Source: Bacilli bacterium
GTDB lineage: Bacteria; Bacillota_I; Bacilli_A; RFN20; CAG-288
Assembly (NCBI GenBank): GCA_022774485.1
Contig: JALFLX010000136.1
Span: 1-24,885, forward strand
Length of the DNA stretch: 24,885 nucleotides
Reading direction: 5' to 3'
Under the pieces are notes generated by a model that had not been told where the DNA came from, ran no database searches, and saw only the letters and a program-made list of their open reading frames with translations. Position 1 is the stretch's first letter. Every line of letters begins with the position of its first letter. The position numbers were made by a program, and so were the translations under genes. This document shows, piece after piece, positions 1 through 8,212 of the stretch.

Positions 1-1467
1 GATGGTGTCTCTATCGCTAGAGAAATCGAACTCGAGGATAAAGAGCAAAACGCCGGTGCAAAGCTTGTCTACGCTGTTGCAAACAAGACAAATGATGCCG
101 CGGGTGATGGAACTACCACTGCGACTGTCTTAGCCCAGGCCATGATTCACAACGGATTCAACGCTGTTGATAAGGGCGCAAATCCTGTCTTTGTCCGAGC
201 TGGTATCGAGAAAGCCGCTGCCGAAGTCTCTAAGAAGTTATTAGCTTCTTCTAAAGCTGTTTCCACTTCCAATGACATTGCCTCTGTCGCGACAATCTCA
301 GCCGGTTCTGAAGAAATTGGTAAAATCATCGCTGAAGCGATGGACCGCGTCGGAAAAGATGGCGTCATCACTGTTGAAGAAGGCAAAGGCTTTGATACTA
401 CCCTTGATGTAGTCAAGGGTATGGAGTTCAACAAAGGATACGTTTCTCGTTATATGGTCACAAATGAAGAGAAAGGTGTCGCTGAATTAGAGAACGCCTA
501 TATATTAGTCACTGATCAAAAGATCAGCAACCTTCAGGATATCTTACCGATCCTCCAGAATGTCGTGAAGACTCATAAACCTCTCTTCATCATCTCTGAT
601 GATATCGACGTTGATGTCATGAACACATTGCTTGTCAACAAGCTTCAGGGTATCTTCACAGTTGTCGCTGCCAAAGCTCCTGAGTTCGGTGATAATCAGA
701 AGAACATCCTCCAGGATATCGCCATCATGACTGGTGCGAAATTCTACAACAAAGACCTCGCGATGTCCTTAAAGGATCTCTCCATGGATGATTTAGGTAC
801 TGCGAAGAAGATCGTTGTCACCAAAGATAACACCACTATTATCGAAGGTGCCGGAAATCCTGATGAAATCAACGCTCGTGTCAATGAGATCAAAGCTCAG
901 ATTGAAGAAGCTTCTTCTGAATACGATAAGAAGAACCTCCAGAAGAGAGTTGCAAAGCTCGCTGCTGGTGTCGCAGTCATCCGTGTCGGCGCATTAACCG
1001 AAACTGAGATGAAGGATAAGAAGCTCCGCTTAGAAGATGCACTCAACGCTACCGCTGCTGCTGTCAGTGAAGGTGTTGTCCCTGGTGGCGGAATCGCTTT
1101 GATGAACATCTACAAAGAATTAAAAGGCAAACTCACTGACAAGAACCCCGATGTCCAGAAAGGTATCGATGTTGTCCTTAACTCCTTGACTGCGCCGCTC
1201 TATCAGATGTCTGTCAACGCTGGTTATGATGGCGATGATGTCATCGATGAATCGAAAGCGAGAGAAGATGGATTAGAATTTGATTGCAAGACTGGTGCTT
1301 GGATCAACATGATGGAAAAAGGCATCATCGATCCTACCAAGGTCACTCGTTCTGCAGTGGAAAATGCCGCTTCTATCTCCGCGTTATTTGTCACCACTGA
1401 AGCGATTGTCACAAAGCTTCCGGAACCCGCCTCTCCTTCCGCCCCGTCTCACGACATGGATTATTAA
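1..1467 (+). CDS. groEL: Chaperonin GroEL (Hsp60), 5' end cut by the window
   Basis: This is the ATP-dependent cytoplasmic chaperonin that, with GroES, folds proteins inside a double-ring chamber. The reading frame is open from base 1 and gives 488 residues, beginning at the position matching about residue 52 of E. coli GroEL. Roughly the first 50 residues and any groES and heat-shock operator lie outside the window. The ATP-site signature GDGTTTATVLAQA is visible near the start (bases 106-141). The apical domain and the C-terminal equatorial segment (EGVVPGGGIAL, then the VTRSAVENAASIS stretch) are intact. The C-terminus is unusual: in place of the usual Gly-Gly-Met tail it ends in a Pro/Ser/Ala-rich run closing with HDMDY. 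A strong terminator follows 22 bases after the stop codon. Identity is certain from the sequence; function is known from the family. Confidence 0.98.
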   Translation, partial: DGVSIAREIELEDKEQNAGAKLVYAVANKTNDAAGDGTTTATVLAQAMIHNGFNAVDKGANPVFVRAGIEKAAAEVSKKLLASSKAVSTSNDIASVATISAGSEEIGKIIAEAMDRVGKDGVITVEEGKGFDTTLDVVKGMEFNKGYVSRYMVTNEEKGVAELENAYILVTDQKISNLQDILPILQNVVKTHKPLFIISDDIDVDVMNTLLVNKLQGIFTVVAAKAPEFGDNQKNILQDIAIMTGAKFYNKDLAMSLKDLSMDDLGTAKKIVVTKDNTTIIEGAGNPDEINARVNEIKAQIEEASSEYDKKNLQKRVAKLAAGVAVIRVGALTETEMKDKKLRLEDALNATAAAVSEGVVPGGGIALMNIYKELKGKLTDKNPDVQKGIDVVLNSLTAPLYQMSVNAGYDGDDVIDESKAREDGLEFDCKTGAWINMMEKGIIDPTKVTRSAVENAASISALFVTTEAIVTKLPEPASPSAPSHDMDY

Positions 1468-1488
1468 TCAATCATTATTAACAAATGA

Positions 1489-1518
1489 AGCCCTGCTAGT
1501 GTTATCAGCAGGGCTTTT
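1489..1518 (+). terminator. Rho-independent terminator of groEL
   Basis: A perfect 9-bp stem (AGCCCTGCT at 1489-1497 with AGCAGGGCT at 1507-1515) and a 9-base loop run into TTTT. It lies just after the groEL stop. On the other strand the run after the stem is TCATTTGTT, so it may act weakly for the convergent operon ending at 1557 as well. Confidence 0.9.
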
Positions 1519-1556
1519 CGGTTTAATAATAACTTAGTTATTTAATGAACCATCTC

Positions 1557-4500
1557 TTATTTTTCTAATAAGAAGTGTTTATATGCAAGGCGGAGATACT
1601 TCTCCATGACATATTCGATAAAACAAATGACAAAATTCTCAACATCTGCTTCTTCAACGTCCTTTTTCGACAGTATTGTCTTCTCATAGAGGTAATGAGC
1701 AATAGAGTACTGCTTGTATTCATTATAAAAGAAGAGTGTCTTCGAGAAGTAACGGTAAACAAGGTCTGCAATCGGAGAGTCGGTTCGTTGGAAAAGAGAG
1801 ATTAAAATTTCTTTCATCATGAATGATTCTTCGGCGTTCAAATTATTCTCACTGCTATCTAAATAGTCATCGATGAGAGCGGTATAAGAAGTGAAAGAGG
1901 GATAGAAGAATCTCTGTTCAAATGGTCCCAACTTCGATGATAAGAAAATACGCAGCGGTTGTGGATAAGGAATCTCATTACTGGGAATCTGGCCGTTAAA
2001 AAGATAAACGCCATGATCCATGAGATACTGATAAAAGCTGTGTGTCTTTTGCTGTTTTGAACACTCCGGAATCACTCTGAAATAATCTGTCTCCGGGATT
2101 TCTGTCTCATCGACATCAAGATCGATAAAGCCGAAGTATTTCTCCACTTCTTCCGCGGTGACTGTTTTCACGTTCCGATAGAATTCGCGAGCTTTTAGAA
2201 TCAAAGCGTGAGGAATATCCGCAAAATAGATGAACGCTCTTTGCTGAAGTATTTTCGAAGTGGAGAAAGATTTTTTTAAATTAGAAATAGCAAAAGAGAA
2301 AAATTCTACGATTTTCTCTTCATCTTTCTTCAAGAAATGGAAGTCATCCACCTTTCCTGTCAATGAATAGGCATGGAAATACTTGCTCGGAGAGACAAAG
2401 AATTTCTTTCCGTTCTGTTTTAATTCCATCGAGAAGTAATACAGATTCTTCTGCGGATAAACATCATGATTCTTGCCTTGGATGAAATAATAAAGGAATT
2501 CACGCCGTTTATGATATTCTGGATCATCATTGCCTATATTCGCCGCATAATTGAAGCATTCTGTCAAAGACATACTTTCATAGTCATCAGTAAGACTATC
2601 AATCACAGAATCAAAAAGCTGATGTGGGAAATATTCACGAGGAGTTTGTAAAAACATCGTCAGATTCTCATAGAGCACTTCATCAAGGAGTGAACGCAAA
2701 ACAAATTTATTGAAATAATAACTGTCAAACTCGTCTGTTTTCCTATAAACAGTTTCTTCATGCGCAATCAAATTGTGATTCTTTTCATCCAGGATGTGAT
2801 AGGAGTGATAGGATTCAATATAATGCTTGTAGTTCCATCTAAGATAATCAACAGAATCAAAGATTTCTTGATATTGTTCATTCAAATACAAACAATCATT
2901 TTTGAAATATTCGTATTGATATTCTCCCGTTAAATTATAGATACACAGTGTTCCATTGACTGTCACTTCAAAATAACAGCAAGATGAGTAAATAATCAAA
3001 AAAGGAGTGCAGTACGAGTATTCATTTCCTAACATAAACGAATAAGCAGGAATATATTCTTTCTTTTGAATCTGATCTTCGATTACGCTGAAAGGAAATG
3101 CTTTCAGAGATATCGTCTTACCCTGATATTTTGTTAAAGCAGAAGCAAATTTCTTATGTTCAAAAGAGAAGAATCCACGGAGAAGCATAAATAGAGTAAA
3201 AGGAGCGTTAGAATCGCTAAACATTTTGAAATACTGCATGCGGAAGGAATTTCCGCTTTCTTTCATTTTTCCAAACAGTTTCTGAATGAAAGGAATCACT
3301 CCGTTCTTTTCCTGAAGATACTGCATATCAATCATATTCGCATAGAATGCCTTATCATCATCATTCACTTTGAGAATTTCGTTGATTGTATTTGCATCGC
3401 CAGACATCAGATTATGGAACGCGCTGTTTTCTTCGTCTATTAAGGTGTCAAAATACGCGTGTGAATTCTCTAAGAAGAAAACAGGTTGAGAGACAAAAAT
3501 ATCATCTTTCATCAACAGATAAAGAGGAAGCGGATTGCTCACTTTTGACCAGGGAACAATACTTCCATCTCCTCTTACAACTCCTGGTAAGAAACGGATG
3601 GAAGTGAGATCTTCTTTCCTATCGACAAGAGAGTATAGAGAGCAGAAAGCTTTGAAATCACCCTCTTCAAAATCAAAATATTTTGCCTTTTCAAAAGCGG
3701 CATAAGGAAGACCTAGCAAAGCGATGAAGAAGAAAGGACTATATCCGTATTGCGGATTATTTTTCATGGTTTTTTTGATAAGTTCAAAGCCGAGTTTCAT
3801 CCTCTTCAAATCTTTCTTTTGAATCATGTATTCCCCGAGTTCTTCGCGATAAACGGGTTTCCCATCTTTTTCATAAATGATTCCTTTAAAAGGTTGAAGC
3901 ATGGTGAACGCTTTTCCGATAGCGAGATTCTTATATTTGTAGTTATAAATCTCATAATCTTTATGAAGAACAGTCTGATAGATAATCGGATAGATACCGA
4001 ACTTTTCTTTGAAATGATCGTTGATCATCTCTCTCACCAAAGCGTTGATATAAGAACGGACTGTGACTGCAGCAAGTGTGATTCCTCTATCCTCTTCTTT
4101 CTCAGCGTGCTTGACAAACGCATAGGAGACAAGCTCTTCCAAAGACAATTTTCTTAACGGCTCAAACCCGCTCTGATACTCTGCTAAGGACAAAGAGAGA
4201 ACGGCTGGACAATAATCGATCAAAAGTTCTTCCGGAGTGACCTTTCTCTGGTATTTCTCCGGGATATATTTCATATCGAAGACAACCGGAAGATATCCTT
4301 GTGTTTCAATCGGATCCTCAGAAAGACGATTTAAATCTGGATAATAGACGCCGATAGAAGCTAAGTAATTGATTCCTTCTAAGAAAAAGAGATCCGAACG
4401 AGAAAAGAAGTTGTCATCGATATCTTCTGGGATTTCAGGAAGCGGTCGCGGGCGAAGTCCTTTGACAAAGCGGATGCGAGATAAAATCTCATCTCTTGAA

Positions 4501-4826
4501 AGATAGACTTTCTCGTGTGTCTTCTTTGAGAAGCGATAATAAAGCTCCTCAGGAAGGCCCGTCACCTGCATCATGATGATGTAGTTCTTTGGAAGAATCT
4601 CTTTGATGCTATCTGGAACAAAGATAGGATAATCAGTGTTTTTAAAATAATTTTCAAAGAAAGAAAAACGCATCTGAAGAGACTTTCTATCCTCTTCATC
4701 CATGTAGAAGACATCCTCTCCACGGTTGTGATAACAGTCGTAAAAAGCTCCTAATATCTTCTCGTCATAAATCGTATCAAACGAAGATTCAGTTTCGCTT
4801 TCAAATAATTTTTCTGAATAAAACAT
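1557..4826 (-). CDS. Giant repeat protein of unknown function, 1089 aa, paralogue of its upstream neighbour
   Basis: I do not recognise a named family. There is no signal peptide and no clear membrane segment, so it is probably cytoplasmic; it is rich in Phe, Tyr, Lys, Glu and Asp. It aligns by eye with the 1126-aa protein encoded just upstream along most of its length. The N-termini share a pattern (about residues 40-66: FYMDEEDRKSL here, LYLPLEDKESL there). A recurring unit built around a Leu-Pro dipeptide appears near residues 90 (VTGLPEEL), 372 (LGLPYAAF) and 870 (FADIPHAL). The C-terminal 90 residues also correspond. The paired Cys motifs of the paralogue are absent here. The start has a strong site, GGGAGGT, placed inside the last codons and stop of the upstream gene, 3 bases away, so translation is probably coupled. 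It is the last gene of the six-gene operon. Confidence 0.85.
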   Translation of the reverse strand: MFYSEKLFESETESSFDTIYDEKILGAFYDCYHNRGEDVFYMDEEDRKSLQMRFSFFENYFKNTDYPIFVPDSIKEILPKNYIIMMQVTGLPEELYYRFSKKTHEKVYLSRDEILSRIRFVKGLRPRPLPEIPEDIDDNFFSRSDLFFLEGINYLASIGVYYPDLNRLSEDPIETQGYLPVVFDMKYIPEKYQRKVTPEELLIDYCPAVLSLSLAEYQSGFEPLRKLSLEELVSYAFVKHAEKEEDRGITLAAVTVRSYINALVREMINDHFKEKFGIYPIIYQTVLHKDYEIYNYKYKNLAIGKAFTMLQPFKGIIYEKDGKPVYREELGEYMIQKKDLKRMKLGFELIKKTMKNNPQYGYSPFFFIALLGLPYAAFEKAKYFDFEEGDFKAFCSLYSLVDRKEDLTSIRFLPGVVRGDGSIVPWSKVSNPLPLYLLMKDDIFVSQPVFFLENSHAYFDTLIDEENSAFHNLMSGDANTINEILKVNDDDKAFYANMIDMQYLQEKNGVIPFIQKLFGKMKESGNSFRMQYFKMFSDSNAPFTLFMLLRGFFSFEHKKFASALTKYQGKTISLKAFPFSVIEDQIQKKEYIPAYSFMLGNEYSYCTPFLIIYSSCCYFEVTVNGTLCIYNLTGEYQYEYFKNDCLYLNEQYQEIFDSVDYLRWNYKHYIESYHSYHILDEKNHNLIAHEETVYRKTDEFDSYYFNKFVLRSLLDEVLYENLTMFLQTPREYFPHQLFDSVIDSLTDDYESMSLTECFNYAANIGNDDPEYHKRREFLYYFIQGKNHDVYPQKNLYYFSMELKQNGKKFFVSPSKYFHAYSLTGKVDDFHFLKKDEEKIVEFFSFAISNLKKSFSTSKILQQRAFIYFADIPHALILKAREFYRNVKTVTAEEVEKYFGFIDLDVDETEIPETDYFRVIPECSKQQKTHSFYQYLMDHGVYLFNGQIPSNEIPYPQPLRIFLSSKLGPFEQRFFYPSFTSYTALIDDYLDSSENNLNAEESFMMKEILISLFQRTDSPIADLVYRYFSKTLFFYNEYKQYSIAHYLYEKTILSKKDVEEADVENFVICFIEYVMEKYLRLAYKHFLLEK

Positions 4827-4829
4827 CTC

Positions 4830-7800
4830 TTACCTCCCAATATGAAGTTCATCTTTTATATAACCATCGATCAGCTTCTCGTAAAGCGCATGAGCGACAA
4901 ACAAAATCACTTGAAACACAGGGTCAAGAAACTCTTCTCTCACCCGCTCAAAGTCAGGGAAGCAATCCGTGAGACAGTCCATAAAGGAATCATTTCCAGA
5001 GAGCCGTTTGAAGAGCACAAAAAAGACATCGGGATCCGCTTCCATCTGATCGAGCATCAATCCTAACGCGTAAGCGGAAGCTTCTTCCCCTAATGAGTAT
5101 TCTTGATTGAGAGAATTGACAATCTCTTTGATATCTTCCTTGCTCGGATGGAACACTTTATAAATCGGCTCCGGAGTCTTACGATCAACGAAGAGAACAA
5201 AAGGAAGATAAGAATCATTGTTGAAGTCTAAATTGAATCGATATCCTTTTTTGATTTTAAATTCTGAGATGGAGCAGTCCATCAAAAGAATGAAACCATC
5301 TCTTGCCATCTTACCTGTCGCAAACGTATATTCAGCGCCCATATCAGAAGAGAACGCGAATTCTTTATAGAACGGATTCACAGCGAGAGCACCATGGGCG
5401 ATATTGTTGCAACGTCTACAAATATCGTATTTAAAAGAAAGGAGATTCACGAATTCTTCTGGGGTGTGTTCATCAAAGCTGAAGTCCTTAACTGCGTGAA
5501 TCAAATGATAAGGAAGACCAGCCATTGTCAAGATAATCGGAGTCAGCATCTGACGGTTTGAGATCTTTCCTTCATAAAAGTCATAGAAACAGCGGATGGA
5601 ATTTAAGATGCCTTCTCTATCACACTCGCAGAAATAAATCTCATCAATCCCTTTTGGTGCACGTGTTTCACTATAGCCGTTAAATCTCGGGCCTAAAATA
5701 ATATAGGGATAAGGAAGTCTCACGTTGTAATCGTAGCCGAGCGTAAATGTGTGGTTTGTAAAGGGAATAATATCCTCAGAGACACAGAAACAGTATGCCA
5801 ATCCGATCAGCTGATAGAAATTCAAAAGTCGCTGAGAGAAGTCTTCTCTCATCAAACGCTCTGGATTTGGGTTCTTAAAAAGTTTTTGTTGGCATTCTTT
5901 TTCGTTGATACCAAGCTCTTGGCAGTAATCGATACAAGGGATTACAAAATCAGAATACAATCCATCTGACATGTTGATCATCATGATCAAAGAGAGAATA
6001 TCTCTTCCATCGACATCCACATAAGGAAGCAAAAAATCTTGTACTTTCGTTCGATCGAAATTAAGGAAAGAAGAATAAGAGCCGGAATACATCACATCTT
6101 GATATCTATCAGAGGAGAACATCTTCCGGACAAAGACACCGTTTCTCGCACCATTTTGAATGATGTAACTCAGCATCGCATTCTTCGGATCAAGGACATT
6201 ATCATCGATTGATAAGTGGTTTTTAGGCATGGTGTTCTGACAGCGATGGCAGATATGAGGAACAAAGTGAATCTGACTTAGAAGGTCTTTTCCAGGAACA
6301 AGTGTATTTTTGATGTCTTGAGGTAAAGAAAGATGATCGATGAGCATTTCATCAAATTTTGAATCAGAGGGATTTCTTCTAGATTCATAGAAAAGAATCT
6401 CAGCTTTAATCGCATCTTTTGAGCATTTGCAAAGGCAAGGCTTTGAGAAATAAGAAGGTCTAAAAGAGTAATAAGAGAGTCCTTGATAGACATAAGGATA
6501 AGGAAGATAAGGCTCATAAGATTCTTCTTTCTCATGAACATCGTTTAAGATGATCAAAGATTCCAAATCATTCTGCTGAATAGAATTAAAGTGGAAGATA
6601 TTCTCCGCATGGACCATCGGAAGAAGTAAGACCACTGCGAAAAGATCCTCAAGTTCAGAAGACATCAACGAGGAGAGATTCAATCTTTGAAGAAGAGAAA
6701 GAACAATATCATGAAGGCTTCGATTCTTAGCAAGAGAGAAGAACAACTTGCAAGCTTGATAACCGGAAACCTCATCGATTTGTTGAATCGCATTCTCTAA
6801 CTTGATGGAGAAATCTTGCTTTGTTTTATAGAGATAGAAAGGATAAGCATCTTCAAAGAGAGAATAATGATCAGAGTCAAAGAGAGAATAGAGAAGACCG
6901 GTTCTCTTCACCGGTAACACCTGGAATGTAAATGGTCTTTGATTGTTTGGAAACGCGTATGCGTAATAGGGATTTACAAAAATACCATCAGCACCAAGGA
7001 ACCGGAAAGAGAAGACCACATTGTGAAGATAAGTTCCTGCTGCATAGGTGTAAAATTCATTGAACCTCTTAGGCGCTCTGAAGCTCAAGTTCTTAAAATC
7101 AAAGTGTTGGAACGGGAGGTGAGAGACAAACTCTTCTACCGTAAAATCCTTTAAATCTCTCACAGACTGATATCCGTAAATCGGGAAAGAGAGTCTAGTA
7201 TAAAGAGCTAAAGGATCTTTTTCTTTGCTCTCGGAGAAAAGCAAAGAAGTGAGGTGAAGAATCTCTTCTCTCTTCTCTTCTGTGAAATAATAATTGACTC
7301 CATCTAAAGAGAACATATCCGCAAAGAAAGAAGATGCGACATAGAGAGATTTTTCCCCGTCTTTGATTTTCTCAACACTGAGGAAAGAACGTTTCCTCGA
7401 GGGAGCATGAATCACTTCATCGCAGTATTTGTCATAGAGCGTATTCACAATAGCAACAATCTGTTTCTTCAAGATATTGCAGTATTTCCGCTCAAATTCG
7501 CGATCGGAATTGATGCCTAAAAATTCAGGATCAGCATCGCCGTTAACAAAAAAGTCGACTCTTCTTGCAAGCGAGAACTGATCAAATTCTTTCATCATCG
7601 AGAGAAAAGCAGCATCATAATCCTCTCTCATATAAAAAATAGAGAGAGTCTCTGCATCGCTATGACGATAGATATCAAGCAGTCTTCCACTCATTCTAGA
7701 CTCATCAAAAAATACAGGAAGATTGTTGTTTCCATATAAAAACGGTTTTGTCTCATCCATCAGGAAATAAACGCCATTTTTCAAGCAGAACATCTTGAAA

Positions 7801-8210
7801 TCATCGATAAACCACTTGCGGTCTTTCTCCGTGATGAAATGCTGATACGCATCTTTCTTTAAGATGGATAAATCCTCTTTAAAAGAGAGTTGAGAGAGAA
7901 TATCTTTTGAGAGATCAAGCATCTCAAAAAGCGAAGTCGGAAGTCCGAGAATCTGTTCTAAGACAAGAGGATCATCGCTCTTTTTTAAGATGAGACAATC
8001 TCCTTCATAACAAGGATAAAACGGCCTTGTTAAAACATAATCATGATAGAACTTCAGAGCCACTTCAAGAGATTCTTTATCCTCAAGAGGAAGATAAAGA
8101 TTGTCATTCACATCTGAAAAGGCAATATGAAAAACACCTTTGTACGCTTTTCGGTAATCCTTAGAATAGTCAAAGGAATAACTCTTTGTGATGGAATCTC
8201 GATAGCTCAT
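4830..8210 (-). CDS. Giant repeat protein of unknown function, 1126 aa, with two Cys-pair (probable zinc) modules
   Basis: I cannot name the family. It is a large, probably cytoplasmic protein without signal peptide or membrane spans. Four degenerate repeats are visible, each with a Leu-Pro-centred helix: near residues 88-95 (LGLPTSLF), 335-347 (Cys-less and weak), 626-633 (HLSLPQDI) and 896-904 (MAGLPYHLI). Repeats 3 and 4 are clearest. Each begins with LPYPY (569, 832), then a C-x-C pair (C594/C596 and C861/C863) followed by Ser/Asp-Lys/Arg-Asp/Glu-Ala/Gly-Ile, then a C-x-x-C pair (C654/C657 and C931/C934). That layout suggests two four-cysteine zinc sites. From memory, similar CxC...CHRCN segments occur in uncharacterised Bacillota proteins. 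The start lies 2 bases after the metalloprotease stop, with GGAG inside that gene's last codons. Confidence 0.87.
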   Translation of the reverse strand: MSYRDSITKSYSFDYSKDYRKAYKGVFHIAFSDVNDNLYLPLEDKESLEVALKFYHDYVLTRPFYPCYEGDCLILKKSDDPLVLEQILGLPTSLFEMLDLSKDILSQLSFKEDLSILKKDAYQHFITEKDRKWFIDDFKMFCLKNGVYFLMDETKPFLYGNNNLPVFFDESRMSGRLLDIYRHSDAETLSIFYMREDYDAAFLSMMKEFDQFSLARRVDFFVNGDADPEFLGINSDREFERKYCNILKKQIVAIVNTLYDKYCDEVIHAPSRKRSFLSVEKIKDGEKSLYVASSFFADMFSLDGVNYYFTEEKREEILHLTSLLFSESKEKDPLALYTRLSFPIYGYQSVRDLKDFTVEEFVSHLPFQHFDFKNLSFRAPKRFNEFYTYAAGTYLHNVVFSFRFLGADGIFVNPYYAYAFPNNQRPFTFQVLPVKRTGLLYSLFDSDHYSLFEDAYPFYLYKTKQDFSIKLENAIQQIDEVSGYQACKLFFSLAKNRSLHDIVLSLLQRLNLSSLMSSELEDLFAVVLLLPMVHAENIFHFNSIQQNDLESLIILNDVHEKEESYEPYLPYPYVYQGLSYYSFRPSYFSKPCLCKCSKDAIKAEILFYESRRNPSDSKFDEMLIDHLSLPQDIKNTLVPGKDLLSQIHFVPHICHRCQNTMPKNHLSIDDNVLDPKNAMLSYIIQNGARNGVFVRKMFSSDRYQDVMYSGSYSSFLNFDRTKVQDFLLPYVDVDGRDILSLIMMINMSDGLYSDFVIPCIDYCQELGINEKECQQKLFKNPNPERLMREDFSQRLLNFYQLIGLAYCFCVSEDIIPFTNHTFTLGYDYNVRLPYPYIILGPRFNGYSETRAPKGIDEIYFCECDREGILNSIRCFYDFYEGKISNRQMLTPIILTMAGLPYHLIHAVKDFSFDEHTPEEFVNLLSFKYDICRRCNNIAHGALAVNPFYKEFAFSSDMGAEYTFATGKMARDGFILLMDCSISEFKIKKGYRFNLDFNNDSYLPFVLFVDRKTPEPIYKVFHPSKEDIKEIVNSLNQEYSLGEEASAYALGLMLDQMEADPDVFFVLFKRLSGNDSFMDCLTDCFPDFERVREEFLDPVFQVILFVAHALYEKLIDGYIKDELHIGR
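5361..5717 (-). repeat. Protein-level repeat module 4 (C-x-C...C-x-x-C)
   Basis: This encodes residues 832-950 of the 1126-aa protein. It starts with LPYPY, carries FCECDREGIL with C861 and C863, then MAGLPYHLI, and ends with DICRRCNN (C931, C934). It matches module 3 at 6141-6506. The repeat is seen in the amino-acid sequence, not at the DNA level. Confidence 0.7.
6141..6506 (-). repeat. Protein-level repeat module 3 (C-x-C...C-x-x-C)
   Basis: This encodes residues 569-690 of the 1126-aa protein. It starts with LPYPY, carries CLCKCSKDAI (C592, C594, C596), then HLSLPQDI, and then HICHRCQN (C654, C657). Order and spacing match module 4: 57 residues between the Cys pairs here and 67 there. 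Confidence 0.7.
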
Positions 8211-8212
8211 AA

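Noticed and set aside
3750..4157. 135-codon frame opposite the 1089-aa gene
   Set aside because: Antisense shadow of a long coding frame, without a start signal.
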